Positions 32,880 to 44,439 of a stretch of 64,000 bases of DNA are shown one piece after another. The stretch spans positions 140,948,457-141,012,456 of the forward strand of contig CM056994.1 in assembly GCA_029891345.1 (NCBI GenBank). The letters are read 5' to 3'. Numbering within the stretch: the stretch's first letter is position 1; each line of letters begins with the position of its first letter. The translations under genes and the position numbers were made by a program. This stretch comes from Dryococelus australis (lineage: Eukaryota; Arthropoda; Insecta; Phasmatodea; Phasmatidae). The notes beneath the pieces were generated by a model. That model did no database searches. It was given only the letters and a program-made list of their open reading frames with translations, and had not been told where the DNA came from.

Positions 32880-35114
32880 TACACAATATATTGGGACAGT
32901 CAACAATATCGATCGTAATCAAGAAACGACGGGTAACTAAAATATATACTTTTAACTCGAGAAATATCAAAATCGCAAATATCAGACATTAACATTGATA
33001 TGTATGTTACAGGTAACATGTGTTTGAAATGGCAAATACGAGAATGGGGCTGCCGCCATTAATCACATGTCACATAGTGTCGGCATCCAATAAGGCCTCC
33101 TTTCAACAGCCGCGCAGGCCAGCAGCAAGACAACGGTCTGCAGTGTGACAAGAAACAAGTCGCCATCCCGCATCAATCAGGCGAAGATAACATCGCAGTT
33201 CAAAGAGAGGAGTAATTGCCTCGCTCGGCTGCAACAGGGCATAATCGCCGGCGCGAGAGAAGAGTGATAGCGCACAGCGATGTCGCTAGTGAAATATTAC
33301 TGTCACTATTAAAGAGTTACAAAAACCTGTGTTTATTAAGTGCCACGTATGTTCCCCACCCTTCTGTTTCAGCTGCAGCATACGAGCGAAGAGACAGCGA
33401 GTACAGTCAAAGGTGCTTCAGGTGAAGTTATTTCATAATGTAGCAGAAACAGTAAAATTGCTTCCTTACTAATTTTAAGACAATAGAGGCAATAATTTTG
33501 AAGGAAAGCTGTGTAAAATTGAGATTAAATACTTGACATTAAATACAGGTATAGGTTAACTAAGGAACATTACAATTACATCAGCTGTTCCACCATCATA
33601 ATCTTGACTATAGCACTTGTAGGCATTTATTATAGGTTGATCAAAATCGCTATACTCATGAATAATATGGCCAGAGTGGCACAACCATAACAGGGAAATA
33701 GTTATCAAAGGGGCAGGCAACTTTGAAACTAAATAAGCTCCCTCCATGTTGCTAACCGCATAGCGAGGTCACACTTCCAGGAAGAAAAAGTCAAACTATT
33801 GCCTGCCAGCATGAAATGCAACACACGTGCTATCAGTCACTTTGCAATAATTCTAAGACGTTTCACAGAGCACAGCAGACTAGAAACTCGTGAACAAACA
33901 CACGCATAAATACGGGCTTCGGTGTCTTTTAATTGTGCTATATCAAATGAATTGCATATAAAGGTACAGGGTTAATAGGACAGATCTCAAATAACGGCAA
34001 GGCGCGCACATTTCGGTAGCACGGTGGACATTGCGATACAAAGTCAGAAGAGCTGACTATCATGTCGCAACCATAGGCACGACAGCGAATGTATGAAGGG
34101 CAGCACAGGGACACTCCAATAGCCAAGAAACCTTTTCTGCTAGGGCGGCAATCACAGCCACATGGCGATTCTCGCTATGGCAGTAAGGATGGGGCCCAAA
34201 AATGATAGTAATAATTTAGTTTTATGCTTTAGATACTGTTAAGCCTTTAAAAATGTCTCAGTACTTGTAAGTAAGGAATTCGTTAAGATATTAATTATGT
34301 ACAAGTTCACCATAGTGCAAGATGTAAAGGTAATTGCAAATAATTTTATGTAATCACGTAAAGTTAACCAACAACAGCAAAACTAAAAGGAATTTAATGT
34401 TCAACTTAATTCTACTATAAACTTACAGCCCTATCGGGGACTGTTACGATTTAAAAGAGCTCTCACCCCAATCCTTACCCTCTGTGTTCGACGCCGGGTG
34501 ACAAAGTACATTTCATTTTTAAGGAGGTAAAAATTATTCCAAAGCGGAGTCAAGGACTACATTACCCTTCCTATAAAAAAAACACGTAAGCAATAGAGAC
34601 CAATTACTACATTAGGGTGCCGGCACTAAAGCCACTGTTAATATTAGCTAACTATAGATTTTGTTACAATTAAAAAACAAAATTGTCATGTAATATATCA
34701 TTAGTGAAATCAAGCCAAACTTGTACAAATTCATGCTAAGGAATAACACAACTGTAAATAACATACTACAATAACACTGATTAAAATAATCTAAACTAAC
34801 TTGTAGTCTGATAACACAGAACTCGAAGTTAATAAAAGTAACTGGTATATGTATATTTTGAACTACGTACACGTAATTAGAATAAATATTGTCCTTTACA
34901 AATTACCAAACAAATCACGCAAAGTGAAAAGAAAAATGTATAACAAGTGTAACATACAGTTATACTTCTTTCAACCACTTGTAAATAAACATTTCACCTG
35001 TGCCATATCGGCACTGAACAAAATGTAACAAAAGTAGTTTCACATTGCCATCAGGTGCCGCTAATGTAATGGAAGCCCGACCCTACATGCCTGGCACCGC
35101 ATTAGGGAGTCGTC
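32880..35114 (+). other. Element B 3' region of unknown content
   Basis: About 2.2 kb between integrase and the purine tract, with no convincing env ORF. Short ORFs (33216-33425, 34648-34872 minus) lack motifs. A phrase at about 34430 (CCCTATCGGGGACTGTTA) has a relative at about 18670 (CCTATCGGGACAGTTA), so part of this may be an unrelated nested repeat. Confidence 0.4.
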
Positions 35115-35336
35115 GAAAGAGGGGAGTTTGACATTCTTCAGTTAAACATAGCTTCAAACTAGCACCACGATTCACAGCAGCTCTTTCCGACAGGCTCCAC
35201 CACTCCACCGAAGCACGGCTACAACACTCCAAGGCTCAACTCTCTAACCTGACGTGGCCTATCCCCTGCACCGTACCAACCATACTCCAGATGAGGGCCT
35301 TTGGACACTCGAAAGAGCATGAACCCTTGTTCATGC

Positions 35337-35970
35337 TGGGACCAGCTCCTGCCAGGGTAGCCATGCATCGCGCTGCGGCGAGACGCGGGGCGACCTCGGC
35401 CATCTGAACCTCTGTTTTTCATAACAGACCTCGGGGGACCGAGTACGAGGTCAGACAGGTTGTATATAAGATCAGGGCGCTGGAGGCTCTGGGCGCCATC
35501 TTGCCTGCTGCCACCGGTGTTGCTGCCTTTGAGATGCCCAGAAGAGGGGACCACAGCCTGAGGTCCACCATCGATATCCGATGAGAACCCGTCGTCGAAA
35601 GAGCTAGAGCTATGTTACTGCGACGAGACTTTGGGTAAATATTATTTCCCTTGTGAGGCGACATAGGGCACTGTAAGGCGCGGGACTCGCGATTGCCTAA
35701 GCTACTTAGATCATTGCTTAACAGATTCAAATTAAAGCAAATCCAAGCTTGAATTGGGGCATCTGCTCCCTGATTATCTATCACTGAATTGAACGACTTG
35801 CGTATTGGATATTTGTAGAAATTGCTACCTGTTTGACGAGCCTACTTGAAGCTAAATTGTAATTGTTTAGTAATGTAATATAAGTAGTATTTTGTAAACA
35901 AATGCTTTATCCTTGAGCTACCTTGATTCCCCTAGTTAATTTGTGGTCTGCTCCCCCAGGAGAGGTCACA
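35337..35970 (+). repeat. 3' LTR of element B
   Basis: A direct copy of 26230-26820, ending GGAGAGGTCACA. The LTR may in fact begin about 207 bp earlier, just after the purine tract at 35115-35126 (next bases TTTGACATTC), giving a TG...CA LTR of about 840 bp. The minus-strand ORFs 35219-35554 and 35419-35784 lie inside the LTR and are composition artefacts. Confidence 0.9.
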
Positions 35971-36002
35971 GCAAATTGTCAAATTACTGAAGATATAAAA
36001 GC

Positions 36003-39000
36003 AAAACAATTTACTATTAATTTAAAAATGATGATAATTTATGTGGGCCCAGAGCAATAATTACAGATTACACATATTGCAACTAATATCATTTTGTATA
36101 GAGAATCAACGAGTAATGAACATATTTATATTAGAAAAGGAAGAAAATCACAGGGAGAATTGGCTCGTGAACTCTGCAAAAGAATGGAAAAAGTTAAGAA
36201 ATTGCTTTCATTTTGAAAGATATTATGGATGAAGAAAATGTTCTAAATTTTCCAATTAAAATCATTTCAGCAGCCCATTTGAACTCAGTTATACAATCTG
36301 GTTCAAAAAAATCAACAACCATTTTTGTACTTACACAATGAACTTTACTATGCAATTAATATTATGTAATCATTTTTAAGTAGTCTTTATTACTGTAAAA
36401 ATAGTGACAACCATACGATAATAAATACCAACATGAGTTTAAGGAAATAAAAAAAATATATGCAATTTGTGTAAAAAACCACATCAAATAAAATTTTGCG
36501 AAAATGGAGATCGTATTAGAAAATATTGCCAAAAATGTAATAGATATTGTTTTGGAAAGGAATGTTTTTCTAATCACAATTATGTATGTATGACGGCTTA
36601 TAACTGAAAAACTTGTAACAAAATATGTTTCAGAATTTAAAAAAAACTATTGTGGTTACGTCAAATGCCCAAATGTGAAGCAGATGTGAGAATCGTAAAA
36701 CATGAATGTTACATGCTCAAGAGACATCAAAGGGTGGTCGTTGCACACATTATAATGTACTTGTAATTGTTCAAATGAGAAATGTATCCATTGTTCTTAC
36801 ACTGGAAAATACTACTTTTTTACTACAAAGGAACACAAGATACTGGTCTTCATACGCCAAACTTTATAGCTGTCATTGATTTTGACAGTAACCAAATACA
36901 TAAAAAAAAAAAAAAAGATGAGTTTTGCGAATAGACAATATCTTATGAAAACGATGAATATATATTTATTTCCCATAATTACAAAGTTTATGATTCATAT
37001 TTTATTTTAAGTATTGTATTAGAAACACTCTACATCCAAATATTATATACCAAAGTTCAAAAATAATGATTCTTGAAATACATTATTTTAACATAAAAAT
37101 AACTGTTATTATGTACCTTATTCAAGGCAGTATTGCACATTTCCCCAAATATTTGGATTACAATAACTTAAAAATTACATTTTCAATTCTTTTTAATATA
37201 CCAGAAAATCAAAATTATGCGGGAAAAATACATGCTACAAAATGTTATGCAGTCAATACAATGACACAAGAACAACGAAAATATTTTTTTTAAGTGGCGT
37301 GCTGAAAAAGTAAACGTAAACAATATTTTTGATTTAAAAAAATAACTTGCTAAACATTGTGATTCTGATGTTGATATTATAAGACGTGGTTGTCTTAAAT
37401 TTTGGGATCCTTTTCTAGAGATAGCTAATATTGATCCATTTTACTACACAACAATAGTGAACGTTTGTATTTATAGAACCAATATTCTTAAATCAGATAC
37501 TATTGCTTCAGTTAAAAATGATGAAAAAGAATTGTTTAGTAAAGAATAAATTTCCTTTTAAATACATTTTCAAATGTTCGACATGCATGAAATGCTCGAG
37601 AAGTTAATATTTGTGGAGCAAAAGCAGATGGTTATAGCGATAAAACTAAAATAATATATCAATATAATGTTTGTTTTCGGCATGGTTGTCCTGATTGTTA
37701 TTCTCCTGATATTACAATAAATGCAGACATGAAGGTATAGATGATTTTCTTACTAAAACAAACAATGGAACAACAATTTTAAGACAAAATGGTTACAAAG
37801 TAAGGGAAATGTGGTCTTGTAAATGGAAAAAATCGTTGTTTCACAAACATAATTTAGAAAAAAAAATGTAGAACCATTACAACCAAGAGATGCATTTTGG
37901 AGGCACAACAGATGCGACAAAATTAAGAGATTCAGGAAAAAAATTACGATACATACATATATGTAGTTTATAACCAACAGTGATGTTTTGTGATTATCAT
38001 CCTGTTAGACAACCTATTAAAACATATAACAAAAAAAATTAAAATGAAAATTGGTTTGGATTGTTTAAATCTAAAGTTTTACCACCACGAAATTTATATC
38101 ATCCAGTACTTCCAATTAAACTAAAAAAATTATTCTTTACTTCGTGTTCAAAATGAGTTTTAAAGTAAAATGGAGAATGTAAGTATAGTGCAGAAGAAAG
38201 AGCAATTAATGGAACTTTGACTACATTAGAATTAAATAAAGCTATTGAAAAACATTAAAAAATACTTAAAATTCATGAAGTTTGGCATTTCGAATAAAAA
38301 ATGTAATAATATGTTCAGAAATTACACTAAAACATTTTAAAAACAAAATTAGAAACTTGTCCTTGGGAAGACAATTATAAATCAGAAGAAGAATATATGC
38401 CTGCTATTAAAATAAACAAAGTATAGATTATGACAATGAAAAACTGAACAAAATCCTGGAAAATATGCTGTAGCCAAAATTTCTTTATACTCACATTGGG
38501 GAAATTTGGATAAAGACTAAATTTAACACAAATAGAATATATTACTGATCCATGTTATCGGTAAGAATAGTTATTGGACCTTAGAATATAAAAAAATTAT
38601 GTTGTTTACATAATGACAAAATAATTGAAGTGTCATATGAATACAAAGATAATTATGTAGAAGATAGCAGTACAACAAATATACTTATCGCAAATTGTAC
38701 TTCTTCAAATGTGTGATTATGTTTCTAAGAAATGTTAGATAAATTAGGTTCTAAAGTAGTATATCATGTCACAGAGAGTGTGGTTTGGATTTATGATAGT
38801 AAAAATACTGTTAAAACAGGTTGCATACTTGGTGAATAGACAGGAGAATTTGAAAATAATAATAATTTTTTAAATATTATAAATACTGGTATAAAAGTTA
38901 TTGTTATGAATCTTTTTTTGGAAAAACAAGTTACAAAAGTTAAAGGATTCACTCTAAATAACGAAAATGCTTTACAATTGAACATGAGATCGATTAGTGA

Positions 39001-39136
39001 ATTAGTACAGAAAGCTAAGAAAAATGTGACTATATAAACAATGTGATTACGAGATGTATTTAATTTTAACTATGAAAAATGTATGAATTTGAAAGAAAAA
39101 TATGATATTAGAGATACAACACCATGGGGATATTGA
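36003..39136 (+). pseudogene. polB: Polinton protein-primed family B DNA polymerase, main part
   Basis: After element B the frame resumes with INLKNDDNLCGPRAIIT (36015-36065). A Cys/His cluster (36450-36595) and TQDTGLHTPNFIAVIDF (about 36833) mark the exonuclease entry; the expected acidic pair just before it reads Y-Y-K. Next come NIPENQNYAGKIHATKCYAV (37200), CDSDVDIIRRGCLKFWDPF (37360), SKVLPPRNLYHPVLPIKL (38060) and KISLYSHWGN (38478). The motif C position reads VTESVVWIYDS (38769), and the end is DTTPWGY (39120). Many stops and frameshifts. It would have copied the element from a protein primer; the exonuclease and polymerase acidic residues are changed here. Confidence 0.85.
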
Positions 39137-39229
39137 ACAAGAATTTTATATTCTGTATTATTATATTCTATATACATTTTTATAGATTACAAATTTGCAA
39201 TATTTAAAACAAAATTAAATTTACAAAAC

Positions 39230-39965
39230 AATGCCAATATCAGAACGATCAAAAACAATCAGTTTTCTATTTTTGTATCTAATATCTAAAACAACGTTAT
39301 TAAAGCATTCGTTATTTATTTTATAAAAAATTGGATTTCTTGGCTCTTAAATAATATAATCTCTAAAACCAAATATAATTGTTGGTGAAATACTAGCCAT
39401 TATGTGTTTCTAAATGATTAGATTCATCATATTTTATAAAGAAACGGTGTGCCAAATTACAGTGATATTTATTATTTTAATGGATTAAAATTATGTAATT
39501 TAGTACCTATAACAATCATTTTTCAATATGAAAATTTCTCTTAAAACCAAGAATTTCAGATATTCAATGATCAAATTTAATATTAAACAGAATTAATAGA
39601 TATTCTGTTTTTCACATTGTCTGATATTAATTCAATTTCATTAGTTGCAAATGGCTCAAATGAATTTATATTTTCCTTTAATGATTCAATATCGTGTTGT
39701 CCTCTAGGAATGGTTATAACTTAATTTTTATTAACAGCAGCACTCAATTATTATATGTTGTTATAGTATTGTTTTCTGTATTAAGTGATACAAATTTCGC
39801 ATGAAAACTAATCAATGCAAGTGATTTATTTTGATTAATTATATCATAGTGAAGTTTCTTCTTTAGTACAGACCTTTTGCTTGTTAACTTAAATACTACT
39901 TTATTCTCAATTTCAACAAAAATATGTTATCATAGTAAAAAGTTGTTTGGGATGTCGGTGTGTTA
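39230..39965 (-). pseudogene. Polinton penton-like minor capsid protein
   Basis: On the minus strand from about 39960 the reading begins TPTSQTTFYYDNIF. It then gives a VIITIPRGQHDIES-like segment (about 39705; IPxGxYxIxx is characteristic of this family), and near the end FNNVVLDIRYKNRKLIVFD (about 39300), which matches the conserved C-terminal LDI...R segment of these jelly-roll proteins. In Polintons this protein is thought to form the capsid vertices. Convergent with PolB, divergent from the ATPase. Several stops and shifts. Confidence 0.6.
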
Positions 39966-39984
39966 ATTTCCAAAGGAGATTCTA

Positions 39985-40565
39985 AAAAACAGATGGCGAA
40001 TTATTGCCTTATAACATAAGAGCTATAATCGTTGGTCCAAGTAAATATGATAAACTTTATATATAAGATAGGATGGCTAAATTTTAATAAATTGTAGGTT
40101 TGTTCATAAAGATTAAATCAACCAAGGTATATGCAGTTCCGAAATCATATCGACGCCACGCAAAACAAGTTTAATTAAAACATGACATATTTTTGTAATA
40201 ACAATGATGAAATGATTCTTTAAGACTAACGTGAAAATGATTATCTAGTTTTATTTGACAATATAATTTTAGATAATCAAGATGTCATTCGTGAATATTT
40301 TACTATGGGAAGACACAAGAATAGAGATGTATTATATTTAGCACCAACTTATTCGAAAGTGCCAAAGCAATTGGTGCGAGATAGTACAAATCTCTATATA
40401 TATATAATTAGACAAGATTAAACAAACTTAAGTCATATCTATAACGATTTTGTTGTTGGAGACATGACTTATGAAAAAATTTCAGATATTTGTTCAACCT
40501 GTTGGAATGAAGAATATGGTTTTATCACTTAAGATTTAAATAGAAAAATTAATAAAGGGAAATAA
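39985..40565 (+). pseudogene. Polinton FtsK/HerA (A32-like) packaging ATPase
   Basis: The frame reads LPYNIRAIIVGPSKYDKLYI (40005-40064). This is where the Walker A loop belongs; only the first Gly and the Lys of GxxxxGK[ST] survive. Walker B and following motifs are well kept: FDNIILDNQDVIREYFTMGR (about 40254), VLYLAPTYSKVPKQLVRDST (about 40330), then DFVVGDMTYEKISDICSTCW (about 40448). This protein would drive DNA into the capsid. The P-loop change and frameshifts imply loss of function. Confidence 0.85.
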
Positions 40566-40574
40566 AGAAACAAA

Positions 40575-41275
40575 TGTTAAGATTTTATAATGTAACAATA
40601 TCTTGTGAACTGTACACAAGTCCTTATCTTCATTCACGACCACTGCGCACTCTCATCGCAACAGGAAAAAGCTTATCTGCACAATCGTCCATGACTGAAA
40701 TTCAGCGAACTCTCACCACAAACAGGAAGAAGGTTATCACAATTGTGCCACAATCTACTCGTGGTGTAGTTATAACTCTGAGTTGCCATAAGATGCTTTA
40801 TAGTTAGGTCTGTGGTAGGATGCTCGACTTCCAACATGAGATTCGGGGTTTAAAACCTCAGATGAGAGGATAATTTATAAAGTGAAATATGAGGCACCAT
40901 GTTTACACTATAATTATAAAACCAGTTGTTCCAAAATTTGAGCTAAAATCATTGCCCATGCATATGTATACATATATGAGCAGTAGATGCAAAAATAAAA
41001 GGTTTACTCATCATGTGGCGTAGGCACCACATCACATGAGAGAGAGAAATAGTAATAACAAACTTAAAAAAATTAACAACGTCCCTCTTTGCCACAAAAA
41101 AATATAAAAATTGGCTGGCCTGTGGTGAAGTAAGAATTCCCCAAAAGAGTTTTGTAGGTGCTAAAATAAGGGCAAAAAAATGAAAAACTGGGTCACTGGC
41201 GCAATAGAAATATTTGTAATCCCCCACATAAAAAGGTCACTGGTGCAACATGAAAGTCCATAAATGTTTACAATT
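40575..41275 (+). mobile_element. Insertion with tRNA-like head (SINE candidate)
   Basis: This is less AT-rich than its Polinton surroundings. At about 40805-40870 it reads GGTCTGTGGTAGGATGCTCG, an A-box-like stretch, followed by a T-arm-like CGGGG-TTTAAAA-CCTCA. A further 400 bp with no coding sign follows. Boundaries are judged only from the composition change and from where Polinton coding sequence stops and resumes. Confidence 0.4.
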
Positions 41276-41329
41276 TAATAAGGAAATTAATCTTACCATT
41301 GGTAAGCGTTGATTGCATTTTGTGTAAAT

Positions 41330-42070
41330 TAATTATTGGTATGTTTGAAATAATATATTACATAAAAATATTTTACTCCATTCAATTTAAAAATTCAAAA
41401 AAATATCTCTTTCATTAATCCAAGAGTTACATGCAATATTAAAACCTAGTAATTTTAAATAAATTTTATCACCGTTAACTTTTATGACTGTTTCAACAAA
41501 ATATTAATTTAGATATTAAGTTTCCATAATTTTTGTATTCATAAAGACTTCCTTTTATTTCTTCTTCATTCACTTTTTTTTAGTTTGTTAGTTGGCTCAT
41601 CCTAATTTAAAACCTCAAAATATTAAATAATTCTGTTGTCCAATTTGTAGTAACAATATCGCCAGCATTATATTTAATTTCAGTAGTGATATATGTTTGA
41701 TAAAAAATTTTCCGTTTTTCTTTTTAACTTCAATTGGTTTTATTTATATTCGTTTTGTATACCATTGCCATAATATACTTGCATCCATTATTTAAATGTT
41801 ATAAACACCTTACATTTTCAGTATCCATTTCAACAAATTCAATTTGCCACAAATCATTTATTCCATTTGATATTACTTTTCTTCTGGGGAAATTTCTTAC
41901 TCCTTCTCTTTTTGGGGAATTTCTTTAAATGTTGATTTATTAGAACTACATTACGAACATTTCCTTTTCTGAACTAATCACCCATTTTTTTATTTTGTTT
42001 TTCTATATTGTTATTTTTGGTGTCTTACTTACACATCAAACACCAAGTGTTCTTCATTTAACTGTAAGAA
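41330..42070 (-). pseudogene. int: Polinton retrovirus-like integrase with chromodomain
   Basis: Minus strand: RRKVISNGINDLWQIEFVEM (about 41895-41836) is the start of the catalytic core. The first catalytic Asp position appears as Glu in WQIEF. YKYIMAMVYKTN-like sequence follows (about 41775). A VNEEEIKGSLYEYKNYGN segment (about 41570) is the post-core region, and a chromodomain-like tail with KIYLKLLGFNIACNSWINE-type sequence lies at 41470-41400. This enzyme would join element ends to host DNA, and the chromodomain may guide targeting. Degraded by stops and shifts. Confidence 0.75.
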
Positions 42071-42439
42071 AATTATTTACTCTTTATATTTTATCTATAT
42101 TCTAACTTTGTCATCAATCCATGATTATATTCTAATATTTTATTTATTTATATTTTCAAGTTAAAATATCACCTCTCTTAACATAAAAAAATTTACTATA
42201 ATCTAGTTAATTAGATCCTCAAATAACATTCATAGTATCATCAGGTAAATTAGGATTAGCAGTAAGATTAAATAATCAGCACTATCTATAAAAAAAGAAA
42301 CGAAATTTATTTTATTGTCTAAGTGAAGAATATTATTTGTTTATTTAACTTTGCAGGTAAATAAAAATATATGTAATTTTCTTCCTTACATTACTAAACT
42401 TTTGAGTTGACAGTTGTATCACAATAATTCAAAACTGAT

Positions 42440-42744
42440 GGGTTAAATTTTTTTAAATATATTAGCTGTACATTTATTGTTATACATTTTATAGACTACA
42501 TCTTTCCCATCTATAGGATCAGCCATATTATTAATTCTTCGATTTTTAAGCGAAACATAATCTGTTGTTTAAACAAAAACTTAACATGCTTGATCTCGTA
42601 TAGCAGTTTTGAATCTACATATGTTTTTAAAGCACAAACAGAAACAATAGTATTGCGTTTGGAATGTACATATTTTTTAACCTGCTTTGTAATATTTTTT
42701 TGTTTTTTTACTGAATCGTAAATGTATATCTTCTTGTAGAGCAT
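42440..42744 (-). CDS. Polinton-region small basic ORF, unassigned
   Basis: An uninterrupted 77-codon minus-strand frame (42511-42744) reads MLYKKIYIYDSVKKQKNITK and continues with a Lys/Val-rich helix and KTYVDSKLLYEIKHVKFLFK. It overlaps a second short frame beginning MADPIDGKDVVYKMYNNKCT (about 42525 leftwards). I do not recognise either. It lies between integrase and protease, so it is probably a Polinton accessory protein or the integrase N-terminus. It is open although its neighbours are all broken. Confidence 0.4.
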
Positions 42745-42839
42745 AATCAGCTATTTACTTCTGAAAAAAATATTTTGTTAACTGCTTAGATTTAATCTCC
42801 AAGATCATCTATATCAACAACTATATGCCCTAAAATTTA

Positions 42840-43360
42840 AACATATTATTTTGTATAGTAAAAATTAGTTCTCAGTTTACTTTGTAAAGCAGAATTACCT
42901 GAATTGCCTTGTGAATCTATAAATTTCTAAAAAAAATTTTTTTTCAGATTTGGTTAATGGTTTCCCAATTATATCTGTCATTTCATGACAAATATTTAAA
43001 CATAAATGTCCATAAATAACTTAATCAAATGTCAATTCTATTATCACTGTAATAAGCATTTATATTTCTGAAGTAATTGGCAAATTAGTAAGAATATATG
43101 CTTAAAGTGAACCAAAATAGTAAACATCATTATTCTCTTTAAATTAAAAAACCCAATGAGTACCAGGATTGATTAAAATGTCAAAATTAACCATAGCACA
43201 TTCATTTTTGAGCATTCTTTTTGGTAATTCATCAATCTTATAAAAATATATGAAATTTTTTATATTTAATAGTTTGACATATTTTTCAATATCAATATTA
43301 GATAGTGGGTATATATTCAATTTTATTTTGGTCTCCCCTTCTTTTTTGCAACTAAACAAC
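42840..43360 (-). pseudogene. pro: Polinton adenain-type cysteine protease
   Basis: The minus-strand ORF 43144-43359 reads LSNIDIEKYVKLLNIKNFIY, then DELPKRMLKNECAMVNFD, then NPGTHWVF. The GTHW His is the catalytic His of the adenovirus-type protease family. After a stop and frame changes, a YYFGS segment (about 43115) follows, and VIYGHLCLNICHEM (about 43025-42985). The last should carry the nucleophilic Cys in a C-G-x-x-C context; here it is Tyr-Gly-His-Leu-Cys. It would mature the capsid proteins. The Cys-to-Tyr change alone would inactivate it. Confidence 0.8.
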
Positions 43361-43394
43361 TTCCTGATTTATATTCCATTGCTAAATCATGTCA

Positions 43395-43570
43395 TTATTT
43401 TTCTTCTAAATGTTTTTTTTTTCTAATTTGTTTAACATAATTATAAATTGCAGTAGCTCCACCAACTAAAGCACCATGTTCATCTAAAGCTACAAATAAA
43501 ATAGGTAAAAATCCTCCATTATGTAAACTATTCCCTGTTTTTACTTTTAATGATGTTTTCATTGTTGGTA
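43395..43570 (-). pseudogene. Polinton pX-like minor virion protein
   Basis: Minus strand from the ATG near 43561: MKTSLKVKTGNSLHNGGFLP, then a hydrophobic Gly/Ala stretch (ALDEHGALVGGATAIYNYVK), then HLEEK, stop, HDLAMEYKSGSCL. The GGFLP...GGA hydrophobic segment followed by a short basic tail is the hallmark of the adenovirus pX/pVI-like small virion proteins of Polintons. One in-frame stop. It lies directly upstream of the protease on the same strand. Confidence 0.65.
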
Positions 43571-43734
43571 TTTATAAAGTTAATTTGAAAATCTTTATTT
43601 CTTTCAATTTTTTTTTATTTAAAAAAATTATCTATTCCTAAATCTATTAATTGATCAATGGGTACATCGAATGTTATATTTGTTATCTTCATTTATAAAG
43701 AAATAAAAATAATTAATAAAACATTTTAATACCA

Positions 43735-44170
43735 TAACCAAATTTTCTTTTTGTAAACATTGTTGAAGCAACAGCCGAAGAAGCAATTTTTTCACCAATT
43801 GGAGAATTTTATTTAAAACAATTTCTTTTGACATGTTTTGTAATATTTTTTCAGTTTCATGTCTAGATTCTAAAAACCTTTGTGGTCTCTATACGAAATA
43901 TCATGATATTTCACTCTTCATTTAATTTATTTGTTACTGTTTCACCTCTTTCTAATATTTAATAAACCACAACAATTATAACCAGGTAAATGCATTTCAG
44001 GTAAATTTTAATTATTTAATGCCCAATTTATAATACCTGTACTATGACGTTCAGGTTTCCTAAAAGAATGTGGAATTATATTTAAAAATCTTGTAAGATA
44101 AGGTATTCCTATTGGATTATTAATAACAAAATTAGAAAATGTATTGTTCACCATAATCATTATGCTTACT
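43735..44170 (-). pseudogene. Phospholipase-A2-like (VP1u-type) capsid-associated protein
   Basis: Minus strand from about 44166: MVNNTFSNFVINNPIGIPYL leads to HSTGIINWALNN, then LPEMHLPGYNCCGLL (about 44000-43960), and, after stops, KYHDISYRDHK (about 43910-43880). A Pro-Gly-Tyr/Asn-x-Cys-Gly calcium-loop-like motif followed about 25 residues later by His-Asp-x-x-Tyr is the signature of small PLA2 domains, such as that in parvovirus VP1. The C-terminal part reads IGEKIASSAVASTMFTKRKF. Its place among capsid genes suggests a minor capsid protein for membrane escape. At least three stops. Confidence 0.6.
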
Positions 44171-44439
44171 TTTTCATTGTAATAACTTTTTCATTGTAAT
44201 TCTTTATCATTGTAATTGTAATTTCTTATCCATGAGTAATTAACAATCCGGCTAACATCGTCCATCCAATATATTATTTCTTAAAATATTGTATTTTTAT
44301 ACCTTCTCCTGGTCTATAATTTTTCTGGAGAAATCATTCATTCAGGTGTATATTACATTAATCTTGAATTTGATTATTTTATATAGTCATTATAAATAGG
44401 TTAGTTATATTTATGTTTTTCCAACTTTTATTCCAGTTT

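Larger units (their letters stand above)
26230..35970 (+). mobile_element. Ty3/Gypsy LTR retrotransposon B, nested in Polinton polB
   Basis: Direct LTR copies (26230-26820 and 35337-35970) begin TGGGACCAGCTCC and end GGAGAGGTCACA. Between them lie gag, protease, RT, RNase H and integrase on the plus strand. The element interrupts the Polinton polymerase reading frame, so it inserted after the Polinton. A purine tract (GAAAGAGGGGAG, about 35115) lies 210 bp before the shared LTR start, so the real LTR may begin near 35130, with the 5' copy truncated. No normal target-site duplication is evident. All genes are broken. Confidence 0.9.

Noticed and set aside
33216..33425. Short ORF as accessory gene in element B
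   Set aside because: 69 codons, Arg/Ser-rich, no family resemblance. Flanks are non-coding.
35219..35784. Two overlapping minus-strand ORFs over 110 codons
   Set aside because: They lie within the 3' LTR of element B and have no domain. The corresponding 5' LTR does not keep them open.
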